Assembly (NCBI GenBank): GCA_019671135.1
Contig: JAHRHY010000007.1
Coordinates: forward strand, 372,001-436,000
Direction of reading: 5' to 3'
Source of the DNA: Linnemannia hyalina
Lineage: Eukaryota; Mortierellomycota; Mortierellomycetes; Mortierellales; Mortierellaceae
Length of the DNA stretch: 64,000 nt
Shown in pieces: positions 31,490 through 43,006 of the stretch. Both the position numbers and the translations under genes were made by a program. The notes beneath the pieces were generated by a model, which was not told the DNA's origin, did no database searches, and saw nothing but the letters and a program-made list of their open reading frames with translations. Each line of letters starts with the position of its first letter. Positions within the stretch are counted from its first letter, which is position 1.

Positions 31490-32617
31490 TTAGTACTCGT
31501 CAAGGCGGGAGGTGGCGATGGTGCGTCTAGGAGGCTTCGAGGTTGTGGTCGCAGGGGTGACCGAGGGCCTGGGAGGCTTCATGGTGGTAACAGAGGAGAC
31601 CGTGGGCTTGGGGGGATTGATAGTGGTAACAACAGAGACCGTGGGCTTGGGGGAATTGATAGTGGTAACAGCAGAGACCGTGGGCTTAGGGGGCTTCATG
31701 GTGGTAACAACAGAGACCGAGGGCTTAGGGGGCTTAATGGTGGTAACAGAAGAGACCGTAGGCTTGGGGGGATTGATAGTGGTAACAACAGAGACCGTGG
31801 GCTTGGGGGAATTGATAGTGGTAACAGCAGAGACCGTGGGCTTAGGGGGCTTCATGGTGGTAACAGAAGAGACCGTGGGCTTGGGGGGATTGATAGTGGT
31901 AACAACAGAGACCGTGGGCTTAGGGGGCTTCATGGTGGTAACAGAAGAGACCGTAGGCTTAGGGGGCTTAATGGTGGTAACAGAAGAGACCGTAGGCTTG
32001 GGGGGATTGATAGTGGTAACAACAGAGACCGTGGGCTTAGGGGGCTTCATGGTGGTAACAGCAGAGACCGTGGGCTTGGGGGGATTGATAGTGGTAACAA
32101 CAGAGACCGTGGGCTTAGGGGGCTTCATGGTGGTAACAGAAGAGACCGTAGGCTTAGGGGGCTTAATGGTGGTAACAGAAGAGACCGTGGGCTTGGGGGG
32201 ATTGATAGTGGTAACAACAGAGACCGTGGGCTTAGGGGGCTTCATGGTGGTAACAGCAGAGACCGTGGGCTTGGGGGGATTGATAGTGGTAACAACAGAG
32301 ACCGTGGGCTTAGGGGGCTTCATGGTGGTAACAGACGAGACCGTGGGCTTGGGGGGCTTCATGGTAGTGACCGAGGTGAAGATAGATTTGGGGGGCTTCG
32401 AGCTAATGGTAGGAACGACAGTCAAGGCCCAGGATGGAACAGCAAGAGAGGGGATGACTGTGCCATCGAAAAATTCGTATTCAGCCTCGACCGCCGCCGC
32501 CTGACGTTCAGCTTCAATGACCCAATCGGCGTCGATGTCCACGATGGGTTGAGGGAGCGCTTCAACACAGGAAGCGATGACCAGGGTGGTGGCGACGAGA
32601 AGGGAGAGGATTTTCAT
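31490..32617 (-). CDS. Secreted tandem-repeat protein (Pro/Thr/Lys/Val-rich)
   Basis: A 375-residue protein beginning MKILSLLVATTLVIASCVEA, a clear signal peptide with cleavage likely after VEA. About 70 residues of unique sequence follow. Then come about 21 copies of a 13-residue unit of the form VTT(M/I)(K/N)PPKPTVS(S/V/A), and a short basic end (RRTIATSRLDEY). The Pro/Thr/Ser-rich repeats resemble heavily O-glycosylated cell-wall or mucin-like proteins; that role is inferred. The frame is open further upstream to 32755, but a TATATAAA box (complement of 32733-32740) lies between, and the signal peptide fits the 32617 start. No cysteine framework or GPI signal is visible. Confidence 0.75.
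   Translation of the reverse strand: MKILSLLVATTLVIASCVEALPQPIVDIDADWVIEAERQAAAVEAEYEFFDGTVIPSLAVPSWALTVVPTISSKPPKSIFTSVTTMKPPKPTVSSVTTMKPPKPTVSVVTTINPPKPTVSAVTTMKPPKPTVSVVTTINPPKPTVSSVTTIKPPKPTVSSVTTMKPPKPTVSVVTTINPPKPTVSAVTTMKPPKPTVSVVTTINPPKPTVSSVTTIKPPKPTVSSVTTMKPPKPTVSVVTTINPPKPTVSSVTTMKPPKPTVSAVTTINSPKPTVSVVTTINPPKPTVSSVTTIKPPKPSVSVVTTMKPPKPTVSAVTTINSPKPTVSVVTTINPPKPTVSSVTTMKPPRPSVTPATTTSKPPRRTIATSRLDEY
31530..32400. repeat. 39-bp tandem repeat array, about 21 units
   Basis: The 39-bp unit (GGGGGCTTCATGGTGGTAAC at its core on the + strand) is repeated about 21 times with few substitutions. Variants occur in order: five successive units (S-MK, V-IN, A-MK, V-IN, S-IK in protein terms) recur as a block, so there is a higher-order 195-bp period. 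Because 39 is a multiple of three, several antisense frames stay open by default. Confidence 0.92.
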
Positions 32618-33879
32618 GGTGGTGTTGGGATGGCGATGGAGGAAGGGAGAGGAGCGGAAGGAAGCCTGCTTTCTTTTTGAGAGATTGTTCGATGAGGAAA
32701 AAAAATTGGGAAAAAGGTGGGAGGCCATGTTTTTATATAAAGAATGGACGCCCATGGAGTCGTCGTCTCTTCCTCGAGTTACAGTTGTATTTTCAGGGCT
32801 GTGGCAATTGAAGACAAAGAACCAATAACGATTCAGTGCATGTTAGGAATACGTCTGGTATACCAAGCTGCTTCATGCTGGGTTATGTCCAGTTTCTGGC
32901 GCAAAAAGAGAAAGATGGAGAGATTGCAACCCTACGCCAAATATTGCTATTAAGTTTATTTCTTTTCTTCTTCTCGTCGCTCATTCCCAACGTAATCTAA
33001 TGAGTGTACGTCTCACTCTACCAGTCTGATGGATTGGGGACCGGAAGATGAAATAAACAGAAACAAAACTAAAAAATATAGCAAGGCACAGAAACGCGTG
33101 AGTGCAAAGACGCATGCGCGAGCAAACAAACACTCTAAAAAAATTGTTTGGGCGCGTCAAATTATTCACTCTCCGCCATTTCCCTAAATTCATGCATAGG
33201 GAAACTATACAATTAACCAGTGAGGTTGGAGCAAGAGTCGAAAAATATATATCTAAGGTTTCTATTATTGGGGTTCGTCATACCATGCATGGGACAATAT
33301 TTCATAGTGTCCCTTGTGTTCCATTGCCTTAAAGAAAAGAAAAAAGAAAAGCATCAAAATGTGTAGGTCGGGTCCCTTGACCCATGTTGGCGCCAGTCCC
33401 TTGCGTAAGTGACTCGCAAGATAGGACGTTGCCCCACAACGATATCTCTTCAGTTCATTTCAGGCGCCCACAAACATATACGAAAAAAAACCAACTCTAA
33501 TGATCCTCTTAGTCATGAACAATTGGAAGACCAGGGAATGATTCCTTACTCCCCAGAAAAACGTCGGGAAACAATCGGATTCCTTTACTCAAGGGATGGG
33601 ATGAGACTACGATGGCACCAGATACCCAGGAAATGGTCATGCATGGGCGCCAATTTTCAAGAAAATTACCGAAGGAATTCTTCATTTGTTCAATCTGCAG
33701 ATGGGCGCACAACATTCTCAACCTGCATTAACACCATTGCGAAATCGCCATCAGAGAAAACGATTCTGCCAAGGTTGAATGGTTGGTATTATGTACATGT
33801 CTATTTTATTCGATATCTCGTCTCTCGTTGCTAGATATTGCGGCACCCACAAAAATAAAGCAACGGCCGAACACCCACT
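32618..33879. other. Intergenic between the repeat protein and MEF2
   Basis: It holds the repeat gene's TATA-like box (32733-32740) near one end and the MEF2 3' flank at the other. A 141-codon frame at 33409-33834 (+) has no recognisable features. No gene can be supported. Confidence 0.4.
32733..32740 (-). promoter_or_regulatory. TATA box of the repeat-protein gene
   Basis: TATATAAA on the - strand, 116-123 bases before the ATG at 32617. It argues against the upstream in-frame ATG at 32755. Confidence 0.55.
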
Positions 33880-36802
33880 CTATCCTCCACGCATCTCCTT
33901 AATGAGGTCACGTTGCCGGTCAAAGTCCATCTCGCCATACCCAATGACCTCCATCGCAAACTTGCCCGTACCACCCGTCAAAGCCCTTAGCGCAGCATCA
34001 TATCCCAGCATCGATGAAAGTGGCACCTGGGCACGAATCGACCGCCGGTCCGACATGGTTCCAACAGCGTCCGCTGAAGATGAAGATGACGAGCTAGCAG
34101 AGCCAGGTCCGGTGTATGTTGAATCGGGAGGCGCGTACAGCTGGAACTCAGTCTCGTCCTCTTCTTGCTGAGCGGCGCTGTCGTCGTCTTGACCTAGACT
34201 CAGGACACGGCCTCGCCTCGTTCCACTAATGTCACCAATGACTGTGCCGACATCCTTTTCGGCCACCTCGACACGGACATCCATAATGGGCTCAAGCAGG
34301 ACCGAGTTGCTGTCGGTGTCACCGGTCGAAGGGTTGCCTCCTAACCGAATGGCCTCCGTCACAGCCGCGGCCACACAAGATGAGATCGCTGCTGGAGTAG
34401 ACTCTCCACCATAGAGATGCAAATCTGTCAGGCTGACCTTGAGATGTGTCTGCGCATAACCAAGCAAAGGTCCTCGAGAGAGTGCAGAGAGAATACCGTT
34501 CTTGATCGAAGTCCTCAACACGGGGATGGGCAAGTCGGTCGATCCTGATGGAATCACAGTTCCTGTGGCCGCAGCCTTCTCGGCTGCTGCAAGTGTTCCT
34601 GCCTCGTCCGTGCTCGGCGACTGCTCCGAAAGCGAGACAATGATCTCGTTGCCGTCATACTCCTCTGGCCCCATGTGGATGGCTGCATCGGCCTGACCCT
34701 TCTTGCCTTTCTTGTCAACCTCCGCCTTTGACGAGCTACTGTCGCTCTCGGGTACACGTTCGTCCTCCTGATCGTCAAACCGCTCCAGGCGCTCAACAGT
34801 GACACCGACCCTAGCACGACCTCGTTTGCCAAGAATCTCACGATCATACTCCCATGCAGGAACCTCTGAAACGACACCAGCGCCGCGCATCGTCTCCTTG
34901 AACGATATCCTCATGCGACCCATCTCGGCCTTGACCTTGAAATCGCTCACCAGCCTTTCTTTGGCGACCTCCAAATGTAGCTCACCCATTCCACCCAACA
35001 GAGTCTGACCAGTTTCCTCATCTACACGCATACCCAAAGAGGGGTCCTCTCGGATAAGTGCCTTGATCGCCTCCTCCACAGGCTTCTCGTCCGAGCTCGA
35101 CATGGGCTCAATGCTGGCAAAGAACACAGGCGATGGGACCTTGATTCCGCTGAGTGCAAGTCCCTTGCGAGGGTCATGGCCATCCAGCAATGTATCTCCC
35201 GTCCTTGTATCCTTGAGACCCAGAACGACACCGATGTTTCCTTTGGTGATATGAGGGATCTCCTCAACGTCCATGGCATACATCTGCAACAATTTGTTGG
35301 CTCTCTCCTTGGTGTGGGTCGAGCTGTTCCAGAGCTGAGCACGTTCGTTCAACTGACCGGCATAGACACGGACAAAAACCATAGGTCCCCGGCGGGCATC
35401 GTGTACGACCTTGAAGGCCAAAGCACAGAGTCTCTCCTTTGGTCCGCCGTTTCCAATTTCGACAGCCTTTCCGTCTGACATGCGACCCAGTGCTGCGGGC
35501 CTCTCCTCGGGTGAGGGCAAATAATCGACCACCGAATCCATGAGGGGCTGAACTCCAATGTTCCTGAAACTGGCTCCGCAAAGAACGGGGACGATGGTCG
35601 AGGACAAAGTTAGACGGCGGATAGCAGCCTGCAGGTCCTTTGCTTCAATCGCCATATGATCCTCCAGTGTTAAGAACAACTCAATAATGTTTTCATCCAG
35701 AGCAGAGAGTTGTTCCACCAGAGCGATACGAGCCTTGACAGCTTCTTGGTAGACCTCCTGATCAGCATAATTGGAATCCAGGGGAGACCTGATCATATTG
35801 GCACCCTTCGAGTTCGAATCCCAGCGAAGGACCTCCATAGTGAGAACATCAACCACTCCGTTGAACTGGGTATCGTTGGATCCTTGAAGAGACTCCATCA
35901 ATGGGATCTGAACAACCACAGGGCGGCACCCCAAACGTGTCCTCATCTCTCGCACAGTCCTACCAAATCCAGCTCCAGCGCGGTCCATCTTGTTGACGAA
36001 TGCAATCCTAGGGATCCCATGCCGAGCGGCCTGCTGCCACACTGTCTCTGTCTGAGCCTCCACTCCTGCGACAGCATCCAAAATGGTGACGGCTCCGTCG
36101 AGGACACGGATGGAACGCTCGACTTCAATGGTGAAATCGACGTGCCCGGGTGTGTCGATCAAGTTGATGCGGTGGTCTTTCCAACCGAATGTGATTGCTG
36201 CAGAGGTGATGGTAATGCCTCTTTCCCGCTCCTGTTTCATGTAGTCCATAATAGTATCTCCACTGTCAACATCTATTCACATTGCACGTTTGTGGACGTC
36301 GTGAGTATGTTGATCATGGTGTGGGAACATTCAGTCAGGTGTGAACGTAAGCGTGAGCAAATGGGACCAGTCCAATATGGCACATACCACCGATCCTGCG
36401 AGTGAATCCAGCATAATGAAGCATGCGTTCAGTAGTCGTCGTCTTTCCTGCATCGATATGCGCAATGATTCCAATGTTCCTGGCGTTCTTGATCGCCTCG
36501 TCCGCCTTATGCGCTAATTGATTCGCCGAAGGTGTTTCACCTCGTTAGTATTTGGATCGAAGCATATATCATCCCTTCACAAAGAATTTTACCACTGGAG
36601 TATGCTTATGTTTGAACATACCATGTGAGCTGTACCAGCGAGTTGACTGGATAGGCATAAACGCCTTATTTGCCGGTGTTACTGATGCTGTTGCCCGTGC
36701 ATGGAGACGGTGCTGTTGGTGGTGTTGGCATGATGCCCACCTCGAGAATGCGCTTGTGCTCTGACGGACCGCCGATCGGATGGCTCCTGCGGGGACCTGC
36801 AT
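33880..36802 (-). CDS. MEF2: Mitochondrial elongation factor G2 (ribosome-recycling GTPase)
   Basis: GTPase of the EF-G2/RRF2 family, which with mitochondrial RRF splits post-termination ribosomes. Three exons on the - strand: 36802-36622, 36540-36388 and 36272-33880, in phase, 908 residues. The first 60 residues are Arg/Ser/Gln-rich and non-acidic, as expected of a mitochondrial presequence. The G domain has AHIDAGKT (about 86-93), [16 protein letters not shown] and NKMD. Domains II-V follow, including GMGELHLEV. Domain IV carries a charged, low-complexity insertion ([17 protein letters not shown] and nearby), which favours the Mef2/GFM2 type over Mef1, though Mef1 cannot be fully excluded. 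It is divergent with the nuclease gene at 37148. Confidence 0.9.
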
Positions 36803-37147
36803 TCTTCTCTAATGTTGTGTGTTGAATGAAAAGTGGATGTGTTGGTCGAGAAAGATGGGACAGGTGTGATGGTCAAAGGAAAAGAAAGAAGGACAAGAAG
36901 GCGATTCTGTCCGAAGGTTGCCTAGTACTTTAATGTCTTTTGACCGAGTTTACACGGTGAATGTTTGGACGCCACCAAAAAGGCGATTTTGTGACTGTGG
37001 AGATGATGCTCAGTTGACGCTAGAGATGCCCAAACCACCCTTTGTTTGCTTTACCACCACCCCCTTCAACACTCAAAATCACTACACTTATCTGTTCACC
37101 TTCCCACCCACCACCATCAAGATTTGACAACATTGTAAACGGCGCAA
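36803..37147. promoter_or_regulatory. Divergent promoter, MEF2 / XPG-family nuclease
   Basis: 345 bases between two divergent starts. The nuclease side has a C/A-rich leader (CCACCACCCC and similar at about 37045-37110). Confidence 0.5.
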
Positions 37148-39835
37148 ATGGGTGTTAAGGGATTGACAGCCCTCCTCCAGCGACTGGCCCCTGACGCCGT
37201 CAGGACCCAGCATATCTCTCACTACAAAGGAAAATCTCTCGCTATCGACGTCTCTTGTTTCCTCAACCGCTTCAGTAAGTCCCCCACTCCATCCCCCCTA
37301 GCCTTTGAAACACTGCATGCAGGACACAACTCGCAAAGCATATGAACCAACAAACACTCTCATACAGTCTACACAATAGACCCTCACCCAGCACGGGTCC
37401 AACGCAACCTATACCGTCTCTGCACCTATTTCCACCTACACGACATCCAGCCCATCTTTGTCTTTGACGGGCCTGACAGGATTGTCGAGAAGGAGCAAGA
37501 AGGGTTTAGGAGGGAGGCAATGAAAGAGAGGGTGAAGAAATCGTTTAGGTTGGAGAAGATTCGAAAGACGCGGTTGAAGGGGTTGAAAGGGTCGGCGCAG
37601 ATTCTGAAGGATTTCTCGACGGAGGAGTTTGTTTCCATGTTGGAGGATATGCGGAAGCAGGATGGCGGTGATGGACGTGATTCGATCACACAAGTAGTAT
37701 CTGTCGTGCTTGATGCTGACGATGAAGGAACCATCGCTGGCCGCAAGGACAAAGAGCTCGCGCCTACAGTAGTCCTACCGAAAGAGCCATCAGTAACCCC
37801 ACCAGATCCAGAAACTATGACACCGAAACCAACGACACCTACACCACCAAAGCGCTCAGCACCAATAACCAAAGCACCAACAGAATCATCGGGCGACAAC
37901 AACAAAGGATTTTCTCCGCAGCAAGAACTACATCTCGCAAAAATCTACGACCTGATGGAGGAGGATCTCATCGGGATGGACGAAGAATCATTCTGGACAA
38001 TACCCCCACTCCCCGATGAATTCTACCGACAACTGGAACAAGACCACGCCCAACTCTTGACAGCATATGGCGGCGACCCGTTCACCAACAACACATCCAT
38101 TACTGGGGCGGACGAACGACAACTTGTAGGGATCCTTGGAGGCTCATATGAAAGGGATTTTGAAGGGTTTGACGTGTTTGAGCGAGAGTTGGATACGTTG
38201 GATCGTTTGGAACTGGATGTCGACACACTTGACGGGATGGATGTCATTTATGACCTCTCAGATCAGGCAACGGAACCTACTGGCGACAATGATGGTGCGT
38301 GGCAGTCACCTCCGTTGGTGCTCAAGACAGGAACCAGTATACATAATCTCTTCTCGTCTACCGACCGCCCTCCTACCTCCCTTCCTGAGGCACCCAGTCC
38401 AGAGGAGGAGGAGTCTGCGGCCACGAAGAAACGCGTTCAAACGGCGCTGGAAGAGTATATTCGGTCGTCTGAGAAGAGTTATGAGGATGCTGAGGTAGAG
38501 GAGTTGGCAACCACCTCAACGAGAAAGCAGCGGGCCTTGGATGCCTTGGAACAGAAACTGGTGCAGGAAATCAAGGAGTGGACTGGCATCGACCCACAAC
38601 TGGATCCCGTCGCGGAGGTCGAGGAGATCACGACATCTGACTCAGACGTGGCTTTGCTGCCGCAAATAATTTCATCCGCAGTGTTGGAACCAGCAAAAGA
38701 GGGCGAAGATCCATTACAACAGGAGGCCACGCCTACTAGGACGACAAAAGTCGAGGAATTGGTCCCGGAGATGGCACCTGTAGTCGAAACGGAACCCGTT
38801 TGGTCAGTGGAATCTGAACCAAGCGACACATCAAGCGCCTTGAGAGAGGAAGACGCAATACTCATGAAAGACACCGACAACACTACCGAAATACTACCAA
38901 CAGCAGCTGAAGAACAAGACCAGGACGTAAAATCAATGATCCACAGCGTCCTCTCAGCCCACCGCCAAATTTTCACAACCCTCGAGCGCCGAACCCTCCG
39001 CGTCACCCGGTCACTAGTTCTCTCCTGCCAACGCCTCCTCGTCGCCATGGGCGAGCCCGTCATCGAGGCAAAAGATGCAGAAGCCGAGGCTGTCTGCGCA
39101 CAGTTGACGACTCTAGGATTAACAGACGCGTCAGTGAGCGAGGATACGGATACGGCGGTATTTGGGAACGGGCTGTTGTTGCGCCAAGTGGGTGCGAGTG
39201 GGGATCGGGGTATTATTGAGATTGATCCTGTTGTGGCAAGGGAGCAGTTGGGGTTGAGCAGGGACGCGTTCCGGGATCTGTGTATCCTCTGCGGTACTGA
39301 CTTTTCTGGCGTAAGTTGCCTTGTTGTGAGTCTTTTGACCTCCTTAGGGCACCTGACGCACGCTGACTAACTGCCCTCTAACCGCTCATTTTTTTCAACT
39401 CGGTAGACCATGGAAGGCATTGGCCCAAAAAGAGCCGCAAAGTTGATCCAATACTACGGAAGTATCGAGTCCGTCATGGCCAACAGCGGGTACAAGCCTC
39501 GGCCAGATTTCTTCTACGACCGTGCCCGTCGCGTGTTTGATCGGACACCTGCAGTGCCCCTCGATCCAGCAGTTTACAAATCTAAGCCCGAGGTCCAGCC
39601 ATTGTTGCTGGAGCTACTGCTGAAGTACGATATCAACCCTGAAGAGATCAAACAGGATCTATTGAACGGGCCCAAGGCCGAGGAAGGGGTGCCTGCATTT
39701 GGTCAAGATGCATGCTCGCAGGCTTCGAGAGCTTTCGGCGGTAGTAATGGTATGGGGATCGATCCTTTCAGTGCGACAGTCATCAGCATCCCCTCCTTTG
39801 CATCCAAACCAGGTTCCTCCCCTCTTTCACAATAA
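37148..39835 (+). CDS. XPG/Rad2-family 5' nuclease, FEN1-like, with long spacer
   Basis: Structure-specific DNA nuclease of the FEN1/EXO1/XPG superfamily. Three exons: 37148-37274, 37368-39310 and 39407-39835, in phase, 832 residues. The N-region starts MGVKGLTALLQRL, with acidic residues in AIDVSC and FVFDGPD. The I-region is near residues 598-690 (EAKDAEAEAVCAQL, SEDTDTAVFG, CGTDFSG). It is followed by the helix-hairpin-helix GIGPKRAAKLIQYYGS, which most resembles FEN1. The usual catalytic acids are visible. Odd: about 400 residues of acidic, Thr/Pro/Glu-rich sequence separate the two halves, where FEN1 has about 70; XPG/Rad2 has a long spacer but a different I-region style. No PCNA-interaction box is obvious at the C-terminus. 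The exact subfamily is open. Confidence 0.85.
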
Positions 39836-39881
39836 AATTTGCCCCATCGCACTCAAGGATACATGAAAATGTGGTCTTCGT

Positions 39882-42770
39882 TTACTCGTTGTAGATATCG
39901 TACAGGTCCAAAAGTGTTTCCTTCGCCTCATCAAACTCCTCGTTGTTGACACCACCAGTAACGTCAGCATCGAATTGGGGCAACAAGCGCAGGTTGATTT
40001 TCTTGACGGAATCCGAGAGTGATTGCAGGTGCCAGCGTGTTGTGGTCGACACTGCCAGCCGTGAGATTGTTGGTACCGAGTTGACTAGAGAGACATGTAT
40101 TAGGCAGAGAAGACATGGAATGTTAGCGGCTGGTCTACCAACGAGAAAAGGTTCCGAGGAAAATACCGTGATGCGAAATGCTTACCTTTGCTTGTGCCAT
40201 CCTCGCGGTTGTTCGGTGGAGATCGCCTATGATTGGAGGGTAAGAAACAACGGGGAATGTCAGTCATGGTCTGGTGGATGATGGGCGAGATCAAAAATAT
40301 TTTTCTCCTGCTGGATGGAAAAGAACTTACTCGGTATTTTGGTATCCTTCGGTGGTCAAGCCTTGGAAGAAGCGAGGGAAGGACGTCGGGATCGGGTACT
40401 TTAGCGGGGTGTGTATCCTATAGAGTTCAAAGTAAACGCGCTTATCAGCTTAAGAAGTTCCCCATTAACCAACACGGGCCATACCATTCTCCTGCCAGAT
40501 ACGTACTTGGAGTCGCCCAATGACTTGCCGATGGGCAGGGTGTAGAGCATCTCATCCACAACCTCACGCGGCGTCTTTGGTGTTCTGTGGTTTCGAAAAA
40601 AAGGCGCGTTAGATATCTGTTGACCGACTTGGCGCAACATCATAGCTCCAAGCAGAAAAGGGAAAACACGTACCCTGCAGCATATTTAGCAAACTGGTTC
40701 GTCTCTAAGCCTCGCAACACAACTGACTGCGAGAACACTTGATCATCCTAAATGATAAACGTCAAAAGGGGCGTCCATTAGTATGTGCGGAGGAAATTCC
40801 TGAATACCCAAAACACCATATAAATGTATAGAGGTGACATACTTCGTCCGATTTCCTTGATGACAGGTCCAGAAGAGGCGAGAGCTTTCCTGTGAGGTCG
40901 GGCAGCTTGCTGCCGCCGAATGGGAACGGCAATCCTGTAGATAATGTTCCAATGGTTGTCACGTTTCTCCAGTTCAGAGCTCCAATCATGTCAGCCATGA
41001 AGACACCTCCACGGCGCAATCTATCCATGAAATCGAAAGCTGTGTCAGATATATCTCAAATGAGGCAGTAACAGACCAATGATCATGTGTAATGGGCGTA
41101 GTTCTCACCTGCATGGCAATAGAGCATTGTCGATGCCTGTGGAAATAAAGGCACTTGTATGGTATCGGTTGGAGGGCTATCGTACATTACCATAAGAAGT
41201 GGTCAGCAAATGTCGCGCATGGTAACGTACAGTACGATCGAACAGAATGCAATATGAAAACTTACATCAAAGCGAATGTTCTTAGTCCACCCTTGGGGAG
41301 ACAGCATTGCGCGCGTAGGTGCCCTGACAGGCACATAAAGCGAAGAAAGTCTTGAAAGGTTGGTCATAGCCATTGTCTCGTTCACAGCCGTCGTCTGTCT
41401 TTCCCTCTATCAACGATAAAAATGAAACAGCCGCGCCGTTAGGACGCGTCATAACATATATACTTCCAGATCTACAAGCGTTGGCGGTTGGCGGCAGTGA
41501 TATTTCGCCTTACCATCGTCGAGTTCTTGCCCATTTTGTCGTCGCTTAAGCCGTAGGTTACTACCGTGGCTTTTGGATAGTCCTCGCGAAGCTGTTCCAA
41601 GTAACTGACTGCGTATCCGCCCCATCCGTCCAGAACGTCTGCCATCACTTGGAAGCCCTGTCATATAGATAGTAAGAACGTTAGTGCCATGGTTATGAAC
41701 TATGGTCCCGCATTCGACGTTATATCAAGGAAATGAACAAGGCTCACCTGCAGTTGATCGCACTCCTCTGTGAACAGTCGAAAGTTTTCGTCGTAGGTTT
41801 CTTTCTCCTAATAAGTGAAATATGAAGCGCTTGTCAGTCAAAGCCTGAAAACCCAAAAGTCGTTCATGGAACGCAAATTGCGTTGGAAACAACTGCTAAG
41901 CAAGTACCTTTTCAGTCTCATTAAAGGCGGCTCTGCCGTATGAAAACACGTCAAAGGGCATAAACTCGCTGTCCATCTGGTATCCAGTCAGAGTGACCAT
42001 TGATTTTGGGTGAAAGTACACGCGGTTGTAGTCTGACCACGTCCGGATCTCGTTCAATTCCACGTTGTCCTCGCCTTCCTCAGTCGCTAACTAGAAACAA
42101 AATGACACGAACTTTGTTAGTTTCATGGACAAGTACCCAGAAGCCACGCCGTTAACTACAAAGCTCTATGCAGCGTAGACACTTACACCCAGTTCCTCAT
42201 CCTCCAGGTGCTTCTGATAAGCTGACTTTGAGTACTGCTGCTCCTGAAAGGTCTCCATCTTCGAAGGGTCCCTATAGATTCAAAATTGAAAGAAACATAA
42301 GTTAGATATCTGCAGTTTGGCCACAGTGATGTGATTGACAATAGCTCTCCCTATGCAGATCGATTCCTCCTCACCATGAGAGATCGTATTGTTCCTGGTA
42401 GTGATCCTGAGCTGGTGGGGTCTCATAGAGTTTGTATTTGTTGATAGATCCAAAGCCGCCCTTGAGGTCAAAGATCAATGCTCTGGGTGTGTAGGTTTCG
42501 ACACCTTTGTTGGTCATCCCGACCCTGTACAGACAATCATGGTTAACCAGCTCTGGGGCTGTCTCTTCTTCATCTCCTGGCTGCTGGTAATTGAAGTGTG
42601 CTTCCTATTTTCACAAAATAAAAGAATTGCCATGCTAACATTGTTTAGTTAATTGTTGATATCAGAGAGCCAACGGAGGATACGGTATTTTTTCTCACCT
42701 GTGTGTTCCAGAAGTGTGCTCCAACAAAGTTGGCAAAGTGACCAAACTGGAGGGTGACAATCTCGTGCAT
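39882..42770 (-). CDS. DML1: Misato/Dml1 (mitochondrial distribution, tubulin-like)
   Basis: Homologue of yeast Dml1 and animal Misato, needed for mitochondrial inheritance and, in flies, spindle microtubule growth. Fourteen exons on the - strand: 42770-42699, 42604-42375, 42271-42187, 42090-41908, 41807-41748, 41657-41514, 41406-41266, 41176-41109, 41020-40843, 40747-40674, 40584-40507, 40417-40331, 40226-40186 and 40084-39882. All are in phase, giving 547 residues, a normal length. The start reads MHEIVTLQFGHFANFVGAHF, the family's signature N-terminus. YTPRALIFDLKGGFGS and DGWGGYA match the Misato segment and tubulin-like parts. It is the most intron-dense gene in the window. Confidence 0.92.
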
Positions 42771-43006
42771 GGTCGTCAAGGGAGAAAAAGAGAAGGAGAG
42801 GGAGAGTTGTGTGATTCCTCAGGTGGAGGAAGGATCGAATGAAGTGAGAGGGGAAAGGAATGAACAAGGCAAGGTAGAAAAAGTGAAGAAGGGCTCGGGG
42901 AAAGAAACATTTTTTTGTTCTTTTTCTTCCAACGAGTCACGTCTGCTCACCTTTCCTTTTCTTTTGTTTCGCGCCTCCTTTTTCTAACAGACGCGCAAAC
43001 GACACC
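42771..43006. promoter_or_regulatory. Divergent promoter, Misato / BLOC1S4-like
   Basis: 236 bases between divergent starts, purine-rich near Misato and pyrimidine-rich near 42905-42985 on the other side. Confidence 0.5.

Noticed and set aside
31530..32400. Regular 39-bp repeats that could suggest a CRISPR-like array
   Set aside because: Units are directly adjacent with no unique spacers, code for a protein repeat after a signal peptide, and the sequence is eukaryotic.
32618..32755. N-terminal extension of the repeat protein to the ATG at 32755
   Set aside because: It starts upstream of the TATA-like box and would bury the signal peptide inside the protein.
33409..33834. 141-codon frame on the + strand upstream of the MEF2 3' end
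   Set aside because: No motif, no coding-like repeats or splice context, composition like flanking DNA.
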